DNA from: Pristionchus mayeri
Lineage: Eukaryota > Nematoda > Chromadorea > Rhabditida > Neodiplogasteridae
Length of the DNA stretch: 64,000 nt
NCBI GenBank assembly: GCA_036245805.1
Contig: BTRK01000001.1
Location: 16,127,087 to 16,191,086, forward strand
Reading direction: 5' to 3'
Below the pieces are notes generated by a model, which was given only the letters and a program-made list of their open reading frames with translations, was not told where the DNA came from and ran no database searches. Position numbers and translations under genes: made by a program. Positions 1 to 11,241 of the stretch are shown here, in pieces (the stretch's first letter is position 1; every line of letters begins with the position of its first letter).

Positions 1-236
1 CTTTCATATGCCCGCCCTATCAGCATTGCCCAATCGGGGAGGCGAGAACAGGATAAAGTTAAAATTGCGAAAATTTATCCATCGAAAACGACACATTTCT
101 CAATATTCTGTTTCCTCTGAAGCATGAATGCTCAATTCCTGGTGGTTATATGAAGCTCCCATCTTTACCCTATACATACCCTTTATTCATGGATGATGGA
201 AGTTGCATCCTTTCGAGGAATGTAACTGTAAATGAC
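1..236. other. No gene seen
   Basis: No coding exon or RNA gene could be supported here. The stretch ends at the TA that borders the Tc1-like element. Confidence 0.5.
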
Positions 237-1519
237 TACAGGGTGCGCCATAATTACGTAGACTGATGTTTTCAAATGTTTCCTACCTTTGGAATCGAAC
301 TTGAGGGATATATTTTATGGCAAAGTTTACCAACCATACGGGTAATAGTAACATACTGTCTTCGTTTGATGGGGCCTCTATTTGCTCTGAGACTGGCCTT
401 GAGTATCTTTTCAGATCCACCTATCGATTCCCGCATGAAATTTTCACAGATTTCGACTCAAGCTTTGAGAAGGGCTGCCTTCAGGGTTGTTCGCGTATAG
501 TTCTTGTTAGAGGACATCTTGGACTATTACGCCCCTAAACCCTGCAGTCGAGGGGTTAAGATCGGGGAAGTTAGGGGGTCAATCAGTGAGAGTGGTTTGG
601 TCGGGTGCATGAGTGTCCGGCAACGAATTTGCCTTCTTAATGGAGTTGATTGTTGCTGAGACGACCAGTGTTCCTGGTCGAAGTTGGATTGAGTTTGTGG
701 TGTTGGCGCGCCTTCCAGGATGCGCATCATGTAATACTACTTATTGTTCTTAGCTCCCGGAGTGACAAAAATGAGAAGGAACTTGACTGTTGTGCAAATT
801 GCAACACTAACCCTGATCTAGACGTGATGAATGATATAACCAACGATTCCACAACAATTTTAAGATACTTCAGGATCAGAGGCAGTGATTATGCTGGTTT
901 GGATATTTTACATGCTTTCGACTGTAAAGATATTTACATCGCTGAGCAACGTACTGGAATGCGCGGACCTGGCAAACTGCGACAACAGTTTACGGTTTCG
1001 TTCTATGCGACGCTTAATCTGACGCTCACCTAGTCCGAGCAACTTAATGTGCTTGTAAGGGCGAAGAGTCAGCCGGGACTTGAGAAGATCAGAAACGGAA
1101 GTGCTCGAGATATCAATACTCTTGACCACCCGAGTACGGTTTCGAAGCACCATCTTTCGGATGCGCTCTCGGTGTCTTGTGGTGGAAACACACCCAGGTC
1201 TCTATATGTCCGGACAGTCCTTATCAGTACCAAGCTGCTGGTATATTATGACGATGTCGGAAGCATTCGATTTGTGAACGCCGAGTCGATGAGCGTCGAT
1301 ATCACCGACGTGTGACACCTACTTGTGACTGATAATGAGGGTTGGAGAGGAGTAGACATCGCCATTACTGGAAAACCTAACTAACTGACACGATACCTTG
1401 AATAGTGAGAGACCAATGGTCACTCGCCATGATGATGCTATAGGGGTCGCGCATATCGATTGGGCGGCCGGGTCACAGAATAAAGAAATCAGTCACACGT
1501 AATTATGGCGCACCCTGTA
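237..1519 (-). mobile_element. Degenerate Tc1/mariner-like DNA transposon
   Basis: The two ends are inverted repeats starting CAGGGTGCGCCATAATTACG (left end from 239; right end is the complement ending at 1517). About 21 bp match exactly, and the match continues after a 2-nt indel. A TA lies outside each end (237-238 and 1518-1519), as expected for TA target-site duplication by this superfamily. Inside, the minus strand keeps pieces of a transposase. Near 910-1150 is a stretch ending in LLSDVNIFTVE, matching the region around the first catalytic Asp of Tc1-like nematode transposases. Near 400-560 are a relic of the SPDLNP region and a C-terminal helical part. Several stops and frame changes separate them, so the element is dead. 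Orientation follows the transposase. Confidence 0.75.
400..1160 (-). pseudogene. Broken Tc1-like transposase
   Basis: Minus-strand fragments of the transposase lie inside the terminal repeats. The helix-turn-helix linker and first catalytic Asp region (motif SDVNIFTVE) are near 1150-910. The third catalytic region and C-terminus (motif TLKAALLKA, then ENFMRESI) are near 500-400. The pieces are in different frames with stops between them. The assignment rests on motif resemblance only. Confidence 0.6.
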
Positions 1520-2820
1520 TATCACGGATCTCCTGTAAAATCGTACAAAAAAGAGACGACAATGCGACAAAAAATAATTTTTGGTCTCCGATTTCGATGT
1601 AATTGGCAATACTGACCAAAGTGAGGATGGGGAGAACGCCTATCCACTTCGTTTCTCAAAATTTGCATATTGTGACCTACCTCTTCAAAAGGCTGTATCT
1701 GAAAAAGTCCTTGACGTAGAGCGCTCAATTGTTTTTCAAAAGACGCGTATTGAACTGATCTACAATCTTATCAACTTTATTTGCATACATAAGTAGCACC
1801 TTCACCTCCATATGTCCAAAAAACTGTTGTTTTGATGCCGCTCTCAAAATTTTTCTCTTGACTGTACGAATTTTATTGCAGATTCGGATTCTCCATGGTC
1901 GAATTGATGTACCCAGGTAGTTCGTTGGGCATAACTCTGTCCTCCACATGTCGCTACTCAGTAGGGGGAATCCGAACGTGCGATTTTTGAATGAAAGATG
2001 TCTTGATGCGTATCTACCCTTCAACGTATGCAAATTGATAAACGGAGACCATATTCGGATAGCTCTCGAACAGATCTATAACAATGACTAGGGGTAAAAA
2101 ACGCTGAAGTTGACCGTTTTAGAGTTACAGCGTAAAAACCCAATTCAATAGATCGCAATGAGATTATCGAGCATCATCCACAATTTACGGTTCGATCCAT
2201 TGAATTAGGTTTTTATGCTGTAACTCTAAAACGGTCAACTTCAGCGTTTTTTACCCATTAGTCATTGTTATAGATCTGTTCGAGAGCTATCCGAATATGG
2301 TCTAAGTTTACCAATTTGCATACGTTGAAGAGTAGATACGCATCAAGACATCTTTCATTCAAAAATCGCACGTTCGGATTCCCCCTACTGAGTAGCGACA
2401 TGTGGAGGACAGAGTTATGCCCAACGAACTACCTGGGTACATCAATTCGACCATGGAGAATCCGAATCTGCAATAAAATTCGTACAGTCAAGAGAAAAAT
2501 TTTGATAGCGGCATCAAAACAGCAGTTTTTTGGACATATGGAGGTGAAGGTGCTACTTATGTATGCAAATAAAGTTGATAGGATTGTAGATCAGTTCAAT
2601 ACGCGTCTTTTGAAAAAAATTGAGCGCTCTACGTCAAAGACTTTTTGAGATACAGCCATTTGAAGAGGTAGGTCACAATATGCAAATTTTGAGAAACAAA
2701 GTGGATAGGCGTTCTCCCCATCCTCACTTTGGTCAGTCGTGCCAATTACATCGAAATCGGAGACCAAAAATTATTTTTTGTCGCATGAGATCCTGCATTC
2801 TTACAGGAGATCCGTGATAT
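1519..2820. repeat. 1.3-kb foldback (inverted-repeat) element
   Basis: The left end reads ATATCACGGATCTCCTGTA and the right end is its complement, TACAGGAGATCCGTGATAT. The arms (about 1519-2150 and 2200-2820) are near-perfect complements; only about 50-60 bp around 2150-2205 stays unpaired. Each arm contains the same open stretch of about 100 codons (left on -, right on +), read from the centre outwards, with motifs such as TFGFPLLSSDMW and NYLGTSIRPWRIR. I do not recognise that protein. The two copies are similar simply because the arms are, so coding is not proven. The element directly abuts the Tc1-like transposon. Confidence 0.85.
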
Positions 2821-3629
2821 TTTGCATTTTTATGTTGATTTCGCATATTTTTGAAAAAAACATGAAATTCAAATTTTCTGAAATGAGAAAGATGCAGGCG
2901 CCAATATTTTTTAGTGTATGAAGCCTCTTAGTGGGTGAATATAGCGCACTCATAGTGGAACCTATATTCTTGGTCTTCGATGCAAAACATCTGAACAAGT
3001 TTCACGTAACCAGAATCGACATCATATTTTCAATAGCATGTAATTCGGTCCAATCTTAATCGAGACACAGTTGAAACATATTTTCTGAAAGGGTATACGT
3101 ACTTCCCAGACATCAGTATGGGCAGGTTTCGTGAATTTTGCCAGCAAATATCCAGTAAAATACATTTAATGTAAAATTTTGAGAATTAATTGCAATGGTG
3201 TTCATCATAATTTATCGCGTTGATCGCGATATCTGATTGATTTATCATATGTATGCATGTAAAGTAGAAGCATACCTCTAAACACTGCTATGTTTGTTAG
3301 TCATTGTGATTTGTGACAAAAGAATTATGATAGTTCAAAGTACGGACACAAAAAACCGCAAGACTTTTACAACAACCTTATACTTCACGGCAAGATCGGA
3401 TGATAACTTAGGATGGATGGAACGAACTGTTGTTTCAGAAACGATTTTCCTTCTCACCTCACTAGATGACTCTGCTTGCACTCGCTGCCTCTCGCTGACC
3501 AGTCGTCCCCGTAGATTGTCGAGTTGCCATATAGTTGGCCAGGATCTGCCGAGTTTTTTAAAATTTCGATATGTGATTGTTTTGATAGAAACTGCTACAG
3601 CAAGTGAGATTCAGAGCTTTCTTAAATTT
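2821..3629. other. Intergenic, no supported gene
   Basis: No confident gene. On the minus strand near 3460-3545 there is a possible exon (motif NLRGRLVSERQRVQ, followed by a good GTGAGA donor at about 3465). It could be a further 3' exon of the Arg/Glu-rich gene, but the phase to that gene could not be made to agree. Confidence 0.4.
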
Positions 3630-4849
3630 TCATACTATCGTTGAAACATATCGGAAATCTGGAATCCCACTAGCGAAATGAAACAAACCGATGTAGATTG
3701 GCTCCTCCTCCTCTACTCTCATCTCAGATCTCCTGCCGTCCCTCCTCTCCTCCCTCCATTCTCCTCTCCTATCGTCCCTCCGATCCATTCTACTGTCCAC
3801 TCTAGTTTCCTCCCTTCTCTCCTCTCTTAGATCCTCCCTTCTCTCCTCTCTTCGATCCATCCTGCTCTCCATCCTCCTCTCCTCTTTACTCTCGGGTCTC
3901 CTCTCATCCCTCCTCTCGACTCTCCAATCCTCTCTCGACTCGGCTCTCCTGTCTTCTCTCCTCCAATCTCTTCCATTGTCGACGACGTCTTCTCTGAATG
4001 TCGCCCGTGTCTCCGATCGACGGACGTCTTCCGTGTTGTAGTTGCGAGAGATCGGAACGTGGCGAACCTGTAAGCGAATACCGATCAAGACCCTCGAAAA
4101 GCTTGCTTAAATCCTGCTTTGGACTCAAATTAGCAAGATGGGGAAAGTAGAGTAATTCGAAGCTTATATCAATATGTTGATAAATCTAAGATGCCATAGA
4201 ACAAATCATCACTGACCTCTGGTGATCGTATCCTCGAGGGTGGTTTCCTCTCTGGTGAGTACTCCGTCCGACTGTACATCTCCTCCCTGATGACGGTCTC
4301 GCTGCGAGGACGACGGTATGGAGAGCGACCTAAGAATGTTCAAAATATTTTAATGTTTAAGAAATCCTCAATAATGTTTTTTTTGCATTGTGATGCTCTT
4401 CAATGGCAAAAGAACAGCACTTCGATAAACGTTAGCTTCTACATCAGTGATCTAATTGCGTACCGCGAATAGGCGTGTGATTACATCTTCGTTCACCAGG
4501 AGAAAGTGCGACTACGTCGTGCTGCATCCCATTCGGGTGATTACCGTAGAAGACATTTCTCTGGAAACGAACTCTCAATCTGCACTCAGATGAGAACTAT
4601 TGTGCCATGCTACCTTTGATTTATAAAAGGATATAGTTCTAGTGATGTAAAATAGTTCTCAGTCAACCTACCACCCTCTCAAGCACCAAAATTCTAATAA
4701 TTACTGCATTTAGGACACAATAAAGATCATTGAATCTCTTCTAACCGAATGGCTGGTCGACAGGAGTAGTCCATCGGGAGTCCTCCTCTCAGTCGTCGTC
4801 TCAATCACTGTGTGCTTGCCTCTCGAACGCCGATGATGAAAGAAGGCAT
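3630..4849 (-). CDS. Arg/Glu/Asp-rich low-complexity protein, multi-exon
   Basis: Four exons join in phase: 4746-4849, 4497-4560, 4217-4329 and about 3630-4067. The last exon is a long run of alternating basic and acidic residues (units such as RREERRED and DRRDDRR), with purine-rich minus-strand coding sequence from about 3700 to 4000. Earlier exons carry RSPYRRPRSE and SPERKPPSRIRSPE, which resemble the SR/RS and charged tails of RNA-associated proteins; that reading is composition only. The true 3' end is uncertain: a GTTTGT donor near 3690 would splice out the last 30 codons. A likely upstream exon (about 5042-5265, Ser/His-rich, ending in GTAAGG) does not match the phase of the exon at 4849, so an exon is missing or wrong. 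No function is assigned. Confidence 0.55.
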
Positions 4850-5691
4850 CTGTGCAAAGTTGAAATTAGTCTTTGCTATGAGTTCTTACGCTATTGTTGA
4901 AAAATACTCAAATAAAGATAAGACTACGAGATCTAGGTAAAGGTATACATCTCGTCTTCGAGACTATGATTGCGGGAGAACAATGCTAGGCCATACATTT
5001 GAGTAGGTGAACAAGTTAGGATTTAGCTCAAAACTCCTTACCAAACGGATTGTTCATGGATCGGGAATCGATTCTCTAGGCGGAAGTGTCTCGGGGGGCT
5101 ATTCGAATTGCCAGAGTGGAAACGGAATGTTTGAGAAGAGGAGGAGGAGGCGCATTCAATTGAAGGCCCGCGCCTCTTTGTGTGGTACTGAGTCACGGGC
5201 AGCATTGTTGTACTCTGGTCGAGCAGTCGATTCGCAATTCCATGAAGCGTGACGTCACAATCCTGTTCGAAAAAATGTAAAGATACCGATACCTCTTAAA
5301 AACAATTCGATTTTCTGTTATCCTCCTGTCATCCAATGTAAAAATTTTACACAGAACTGCCACATATCCCCCACTGTACAAGCTCGCCCGAGCCAAAATA
5401 CCACCTATCCTCATCATCCCGTTACTACCGCAAGTGTTGGTGAATAAATAATACGAATAAGAAACAATATGAATGTGCGTATCCTCGCAAGGCCATCGTC
5501 TGTGTAGAATGGAAAAGGTGGAGATTATGATTGTACAGCTCATGTGAGGTAGGATTGATAACAGTAACAGATTTATCAATGAGTTACCGAGCACAATGAG
5601 GAAAAGAAACGGTTGTTGCAGAGGTACGTAAATGAGACTCATTGGTACTGGGGAAAGATAAATAGGGCGGAGAGTTCAGTCCTTGTCGACT
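4850..5691 (-). other. Possible 5' exon region of the Arg/Glu-rich gene
   Basis: On the minus strand 5265-5042 is open, with motifs TKRRGPSIECASSSSS and RFPIHEQSVW, and ends at a GTAAGG donor. It probably belongs to the gene downstream, but its phase-2 end would create a stop if joined directly to 4849. No start codon or signal peptide could be fixed. The rest of the interval shows nothing clear. Confidence 0.35.
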
Positions 5692-6997
5692 TCATTTCCT
5701 AGCAGATCTCTTCGTTCGAAGTCGTCTGAGCAATTCCTCGCGACTGACGAACGACTGACCACTCTTCCACTTATCCGCAATCTTCTCTTGAGTCTTGAAC
5801 TGAAAGAACGATGTAAACAATTTCGTAATAAGAAATTGATGCATTGTATGAAATCTAGGGTGTTTCGGACATGACTCAGGACTCCCCACTATCTGCACAT
5901 AACATGGGCCGGGGTTCGTGGTTGCGCACCACCCGGGACATGCCCTGCAGTATGGACAGCTGTTGCATGAATACTTACAATTTGAGCATCGATGCTCTTT
6001 CTCGTTGTCAGGTTCATCTTGGCAAAGAGAGCTCTGTTCTGCTTGACGAGCTTCGCCACGGGCTTGATATGGAATATCCAGACAAGGAAGAAATCGCCCT
6101 GGAAAATTATCAATTTACAAAATTATGTGATAACTGGGATTCGATTACAAAAATACTCGACCAATTTTACATTTGCACACCGTTGAAATTGAGATAGACT
6201 AGTCACGAAAACTAACGTGATGAGCGCTGTTGAGGATCTTCTTCTCCTCATCAAGAATATCCGGTTTGTCCAGTTCCTTCTGCTTGATTGCCTTCAATTT
6301 CTTGAGCAAGTCCATGAAGAAGATGAAGGGAGCATTCTTGTGGTGAGTCCGCTTGCCCTCCCAGATCTGCAAAGAATATTTTCTTGATTTTTTTTGTAAT
6401 ACGATATGTAGATATTTTAAAATTTTATCTTTTGTCTACTCTCGAATTCGAGACATGTCATGATAAGTGCGGAACAGTAAGAAAAAGAGAGAAGTTCTGA
6501 TAAAATAAACTCCACGGTTCTTTCCATGACTCCAATGGAATACAATTAGTAAGTGAGCTAATAAATGAAGCGCCTAAAATACCTCCAGCTGCTCCTTCTT
6601 CGGGGAGGTCAGGAATTCGAATATCTCCTTGTTGAGTAGATAAGTGTCCCCTGCAATCGTATACTCGATCCCGTAGGATGCCTTCAGGTCGTCCACGATT
6701 GTGTCCGCAACTGAAATTGTAGACACTTGAAGAAGATAAAAGAGAAATGGAAAGATCCATGGAGAGAGCTTTTGATGTGGTAAATTAGATTCAGGCTTCA
6801 AAGACCTTTGGACATCTAGTCTAATCTACTTCCCTGTTACGGAGTTCAGTAAGTCAAAAATTATCCCAACAACTCTCTGACTCACTTTCGAAGATGCTGG
6901 TCACTTCGAATGCGTCTCCGGGCAGATTCGCCTGCGTGAATTTGGCATCGTCCAGGATCTCCTGGGCAAGACTGTGGAAGACTGACTGGCAAGCCAT
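5692..6997 (-). CDS. Unrecognised protein, paralogue of the gene at 11242-13242
   Basis: Five exons agree in phase: 6886-6997, 6583-6710, 6217-6366, 5979-6098, 5692-5799 (205 aa from the ATG at 6997). Exon sizes 128, 150 and 120 nt are identical to those of the paralogue at 11.2-13.2 kb, and the proteins align throughout (VADTIVDDL, YLLNKEIFEFL, IWEGKRTHHKNAPF, GDFFLVWIFHIKPV). The family is helical, Lys-rich in the middle, and has a conserved aromatic stretch before the last exon. I do not know its function. The modelled start lacks a signal peptide. A strong acceptor just upstream (near 7020) suggests a missing first exon, since the paralogue starts with a hydrophobic leader. The last exon is shorter than in the paralogue and ends RTKRSARK. 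Confidence 0.75.
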
Positions 6998-7537
6998 TAA
7001 GAAGAATGGGTGATTGATTCCTGTGAAGCAAACGCTTATCGGTTGTTGTAACATGGATCGCGATATATTAATATAATGAAAATTGAATAGTGAAAAGTGA
7101 GAAAGAGGGCAGGACGAGCGTCCAAGTCGAATATGGGATACAAAATGAATTCAAGGATTTGATGGGATCCTAAGCTCCGCCCATCCGATGAGGTAGTAGA
7201 GAGAGTGTGTGTAAATGGGAGAGAGTCAAAGGCTTCTTGCTAAGTGGATGCTTCCGATCATAGTAAAAGGGAGGATGAAGTCCTTCCATTTACAGCAGAG
7301 AAAGGGTATGATCTCAGCCAGTGGGTCATTTACGGCTAACATTGACCTGATGCTTTCCCAAATCTCAATTACCCGTGACAGAGTTCATGCAACTATAACC
7401 AGTTGTGATGCGTTGAAGTGGTAGAATTAAAACATGTTGAAATACTTTATCGATATGGATAGACCAGTGTTCACTTGGAATCATGTCCGAAGAGGTTGCA
7501 CGTTTTTGCCTGATTTGGGAATTTCCACTGTAAATAT
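6998..7537 (-). promoter_or_regulatory. Upstream region with a block shared with 10.1 kb
   Basis: About 60-70 bp at 7240-7310 (minus-strand core CTGCTGTAAATGGAAGGAC) recur at about 10070-10145 in the same orientation. One block lies some 250-300 bp upstream of the 5692-6997 gene, the other some 300-380 bp upstream of the M13-like gene. The core contains a donor-like GTAAATG, so it could be an untranslated leader exon as well as a promoter block. No other gene is seen here. Confidence 0.4.
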
Positions 7538-9765
7538 CTAATTGCATGAGATCACCTTTTCTGTGTACATTCCTTGTCCGGGGGAGCATGCGAAGGCATT
7601 CGAGAACTCTGGCATTTGAGTGACCACTCCGTTCACTCTCAATTGAGGGGGAGAGTGAACGTCGGTGTGCTCTTTCAGTTCTCTCTATATGGACTTACTT
7701 CTACTTTTTACATTCAGCCGCCAACTGGAGTTCATAGTAAAATGAGAGAGAGAGAGAGTGGAGAATGAGGAGGGTCCCTCTCTCATTTTACTACGAACTC
7801 CGATTAGTATGGTGGCAGTATAAACTCACGATATGATCGCACCAAGACATTCCATACAGATAGAAGAACGATTGCTCCTTGTTAACAGACAGAGAATCAG
7901 ATTCGCATAGAATTTGACTCAGTTCGTCAGAATTGTAGTTCTTCTTTAGCCACTCATAGTTGATTCGAAGTCCTTCCAGATCCGGCCCGTCTTCCGTGAA
8001 TGTCAAATTTCCGCTTTCGCACGCACCCTCGAAAAAAATGTTTGCGAAATTTCAGAGGCTGCAAAACCCACAACTCCGTACAAATCACAGGATCGATTGT
8101 AATGGTCGATCAAGCAGTCCATTCCGTTCTTATACGCCGCGCTTTTTGTAGCTCAGAATTTGACCACAACAGAGTGAAAAATTTCGTGCCCAATTGTGTT
8201 GAATAGATTGTAATTCTGAAATAATCTATATTTACAATTATAGTGCCAATTCTGTACCTTGTTGAGAGTTGTGTTGTCAGTGAAGGCAGGGAAAACAATC
8301 GGAGCGAGAATGCCGACCTTGTTTAGATAGGGATTGTAGAATGCGTTTACATCCAGCGAATCGGTAATGCGTTTCAGTAGGATTTGCACCTGAGTTTGTT
8401 AATTTAGAAAAGCTATAAACTTATGTAATGGGGTTTTAAAAATCGTCGCAAAAATCGGATCTTTGCGCACTTTTTCGATCAGAATCTTCAACAAATATCC
8501 AATTTTTATAGTGATTTTTAATATTGCATAAATGGTTGCCAATTACACCTTACTTCATCTCTCCCAGCTTTCTGAGCACTTTCGAAGCAGGAAACATACG
8601 CGGACATCAAGGCGAAATGAGTGTCAACAGCTTCAACTCCGGTAGACCTGATACTATTACGTGGATTTTGAATATGCTGGTGCTTACCTTTCTTTTTCTT
8701 TGTAGTAATTACTTGTGAATTCGCTGTTTATGGTTCTCAACAAATCCAGATCCCGATCACTCTCGTCCAGATCGTAGTATACAAAAATGCCATTGATCTT
8801 GTCTTCGAATTGGGCCAACATGCTGAGCCCGAGCTCATCCTTCACGTTCAACCACGGAGTTTTCTATGCGGGATGTTAACTTGAAGTACAAGAAGAGGCG
8901 AACTTTGAACTTTTCAACGATCAACTCCTTAAATTGCTTGATGTCATTGTTGATGTTTTCGATTTTCTCAAAAATTTCCTTCTCCTTCAGCTTTTCCATT
9001 ACAAACAGTCGATTCGTCAGCTTTCCATAGAATGTTCTCGCGGTCTGATATAGTTTTTTTTAAAATATAAATTTTATTAAAAAAACACATTCACTTTGCC
9101 TGGTCCCTGATTGGGGTTGTAATGCAAAATATCCTGAATTTCTTCGACCATGAGCGGGAGTATTCTTAGAATTTCTTCATGATTTATCCGATCGAGTGTG
9201 GAATTGAAGTACTCCAATCGATCGTTTGACTGCAACATCAAGAGGGGCGATATTGCACACGTATATGGACTCCATTCAGACCTTGTTCGAATAGAGCTCG
9301 TAGAATTCATAAAAATATCTGAATTCCTCTCGATAGCATGCATTACTATCGCCGCATCTAAAATATTCTCTTGGGATGTGAAAATTTATGTTCTCACCTT
9401 GAGTGAATCATATTTTGAAATAGAGTGCGATTGAACTCAATAATAGTCATATTGTAAGAATCCTCCAAATTCTTGATGTCATTCTGAAATTTTATTTTTG
9501 ATTAAAACTAAGAAAATGCCGTAGTCCTCATGATTATAGGGAAATTACGAGACTGGGTGATGTTGCTGAACATTTCACTGATATTTCTGTAGTATTGATC
9601 AATTTCGTGGTATGGGAAGAGGGTTGAGTTGTCGGATTGAGAGCAGACGTGAAGGAAGAAGTTATCACAGGGATCGACGGAGAGATCCACATTGTTGGCC
9701 AGGTAGTCACTGAGGATATCTGCCGAAGTTGTATGAAGAAGGAGGAGGACGAAAAACAGAATCAT
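7538..9765 (-). CDS. M13 (neprilysin-like) metallopeptidase, possibly broken
   Basis: Eleven exons: 9520-9765, 9398-9483, 9282-9357, 9095-9229, 8904-9044, 8688-8863, 8554-8647, 8258-8389, 8075-8215, 7830-8027, 7538-7669. The first encodes a signal peptide (ILFFVLLLLHTTSA) and the family start DPCDNFF. Later exons give NAFYNPYLNKVGI, the zinc motif GHEIFH, SGNLTFTEDGPDLEGLR (position of the family's third zinc ligand, Glu) and the C-terminal SPPQLRVNGVV and PEFSNAFAC, all in the order of family M13 extracellular endopeptidases. Two oddities: exon 9 has an in-frame TGA about 6 codons after GHEIFH and lacks the roughly 20 residues normally between the zinc helix and the Trp-rich segment. Exon 1 joins exon 2 in phase only with a GC donor at 9518-9519. 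It is either a decayed gene or an inactive family member like the many divergent nematode nep genes. Confidence 0.75.
7716..7816. repeat. Hairpin repeat in the last intron of the M13-like gene
   Basis: Arms GTTCATAGTAAAATGAGAGA and TCTCTCATTTTACTACGAAC pair around a short GA-rich centre, and pairing continues imperfectly outwards to GCCGCCAAC / GTATGGTGGC. It looks like a small MITE of about 100 bp. Confidence 0.6.
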
Positions 9766-11241
9766 GATGTGCTCATACAGGCAAATTCAGTGGGTTTAGT
9801 AGGAGAATATGAATCACCAAACTATTTCCTCCCGATGAATCGGGTAAGCGAAATGCTGCCAACGCCGCTTTCGAACGTTACATTGAGGTTGATTCATATA
9901 TGTAGTTGTTTTCATTTTCAAATCGATTAAACATAAATTCCGAAGAGATGGGGGAATAAGGAAGGCAGATGAATTCGTGTTGATGATGCTAATCTGGACT
10001 GTAAGATCAACACCACGGATCGGATAAAGGACAAGCAGTACAAGAAAGTAAATGATTTGAGCTCTTGGGAGGCTTCTGATCACAGTTATTTGTAGGAAGG
10101 GGTCCTTCCATTTACAGCAGAGAAACGGAAACGAGCTCAAGCAGTTCCTTTTCATCTGGAGACACGTTGGGGGTTTCAGTAAAAATAATGCGAGAGGTTT
10201 ACATGATAACTGTAAAAGGCTCGATAAAAAATGCGTGGTCCTCATGAACCCAAAGTTTAAGCATCTAGCTATCTCCATCAACTCCGACATGTTTATGCGA
10301 CTATGCACAGCACTGAAGAGCTAAGGTGGCAAGTGAGAAGGAAAAGACGAGAGCCAGGCATATTAAATCCAATCTTGCAATTTCTCGAGACCCCGATTAC
10401 AAAGGATAAATCACGCTGCAATTCTTATTTTTATAAATATCTCAGAATTTGACCTGTGAAAACACACTGCCAAAAGAAACCAGTTCGCGATTATAGCCGG
10501 AGATTAATCCGGAAACTCCCCCCTAACTAAGAAATAGACACCACATGCACACTACAAATAAATGGTTCTGCTTTTTGTTTGAAAAGCATGCAAACTTTAA
10601 CTATGCTTTCTTGTTTTAACAGGTTTCGGTTTCTCCTACCTCAAGTCAGCTAATACAAATTCGCGTGATGGCAAACGTTTTAATTGGAGTGATATCAATT
10701 TGCTTAGAACTGGATGCAATGAAAGAGACAACTGTTTTTTTCCATGGCTTCTATGTTCTTCTTGCTTCAATTTACTATTTTTTAAATGTTTTTTTCTCTG
10801 ATTACTTAATGTACAAGTTATCCTGAAAGGTTCACACTGCTGGGAATTGTCGCGGTTCCTGCACTAATCGCTCATTTACTTCTCTTTACTGCTTTCCCCA
10901 ATATCGTACTTGCTTTCTTCCCATATGCTTTTCCCATGTTTGTGTTATGACCTACTTGCATACTCTGCGATATGCACTGTACCCCTCTGGCAAAGATCCT
11001 TTCTCTGTCTCTTCCAGTCTCCTCTCAACAGTCCCATATTTGATCGGAAGACTCCAACCAACACCGGTCTCTCGTTTTTACAGTCTCTCTCGGTCTATCT
11101 GATCGGCTACATTAAGGTAGGCTTGACTCGCATTCGTTCTTCCTCCGGTATTTGGCCTGTGCATTTTCCTCCTCTTCCATGTTCTCGATCTCGTGTGTTA
11201 TCTATTTCTCATCTCATTTTCATTGTTATCGAATTTTCAAA
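9766..11241. other. Intergenic region between M13-like gene and 11.2-kb gene
   Basis: It contains the second copy of the shared upstream block (about 10070-10145). A 164-codon minus-strand opening at 9814-10308 shows no family features and I do not accept it as a gene. From 10310 to 11241 I see only AT-rich DNA with no exon. Confidence 0.45.

Noticed and set aside
1725..2648. Paired 100-codon ORFs in the 1.3-kb foldback as two real genes
   Set aside because: They are the two arms of one inverted repeat; similarity follows from the repeat and there is no start, splice or family evidence.
5193..5642. 149-codon minus-strand ORF with hydrophobic stretch
   Set aside because: It overlaps, in another frame, the probable 5' exon of the Arg/Glu-rich gene and has no splice or family support.
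8075..8215. Selenocysteine reading of the TGA in the M13 exon
   Set aside because: M13 enzymes are not selenoproteins and the neighbouring family residues are deleted, so decay is simpler.
9814..10308. 164-codon minus-strand ORF as an N-terminal part of the M13-like gene
   Set aside because: It has no family features, and the M13 gene has its own signal peptide at 9765.
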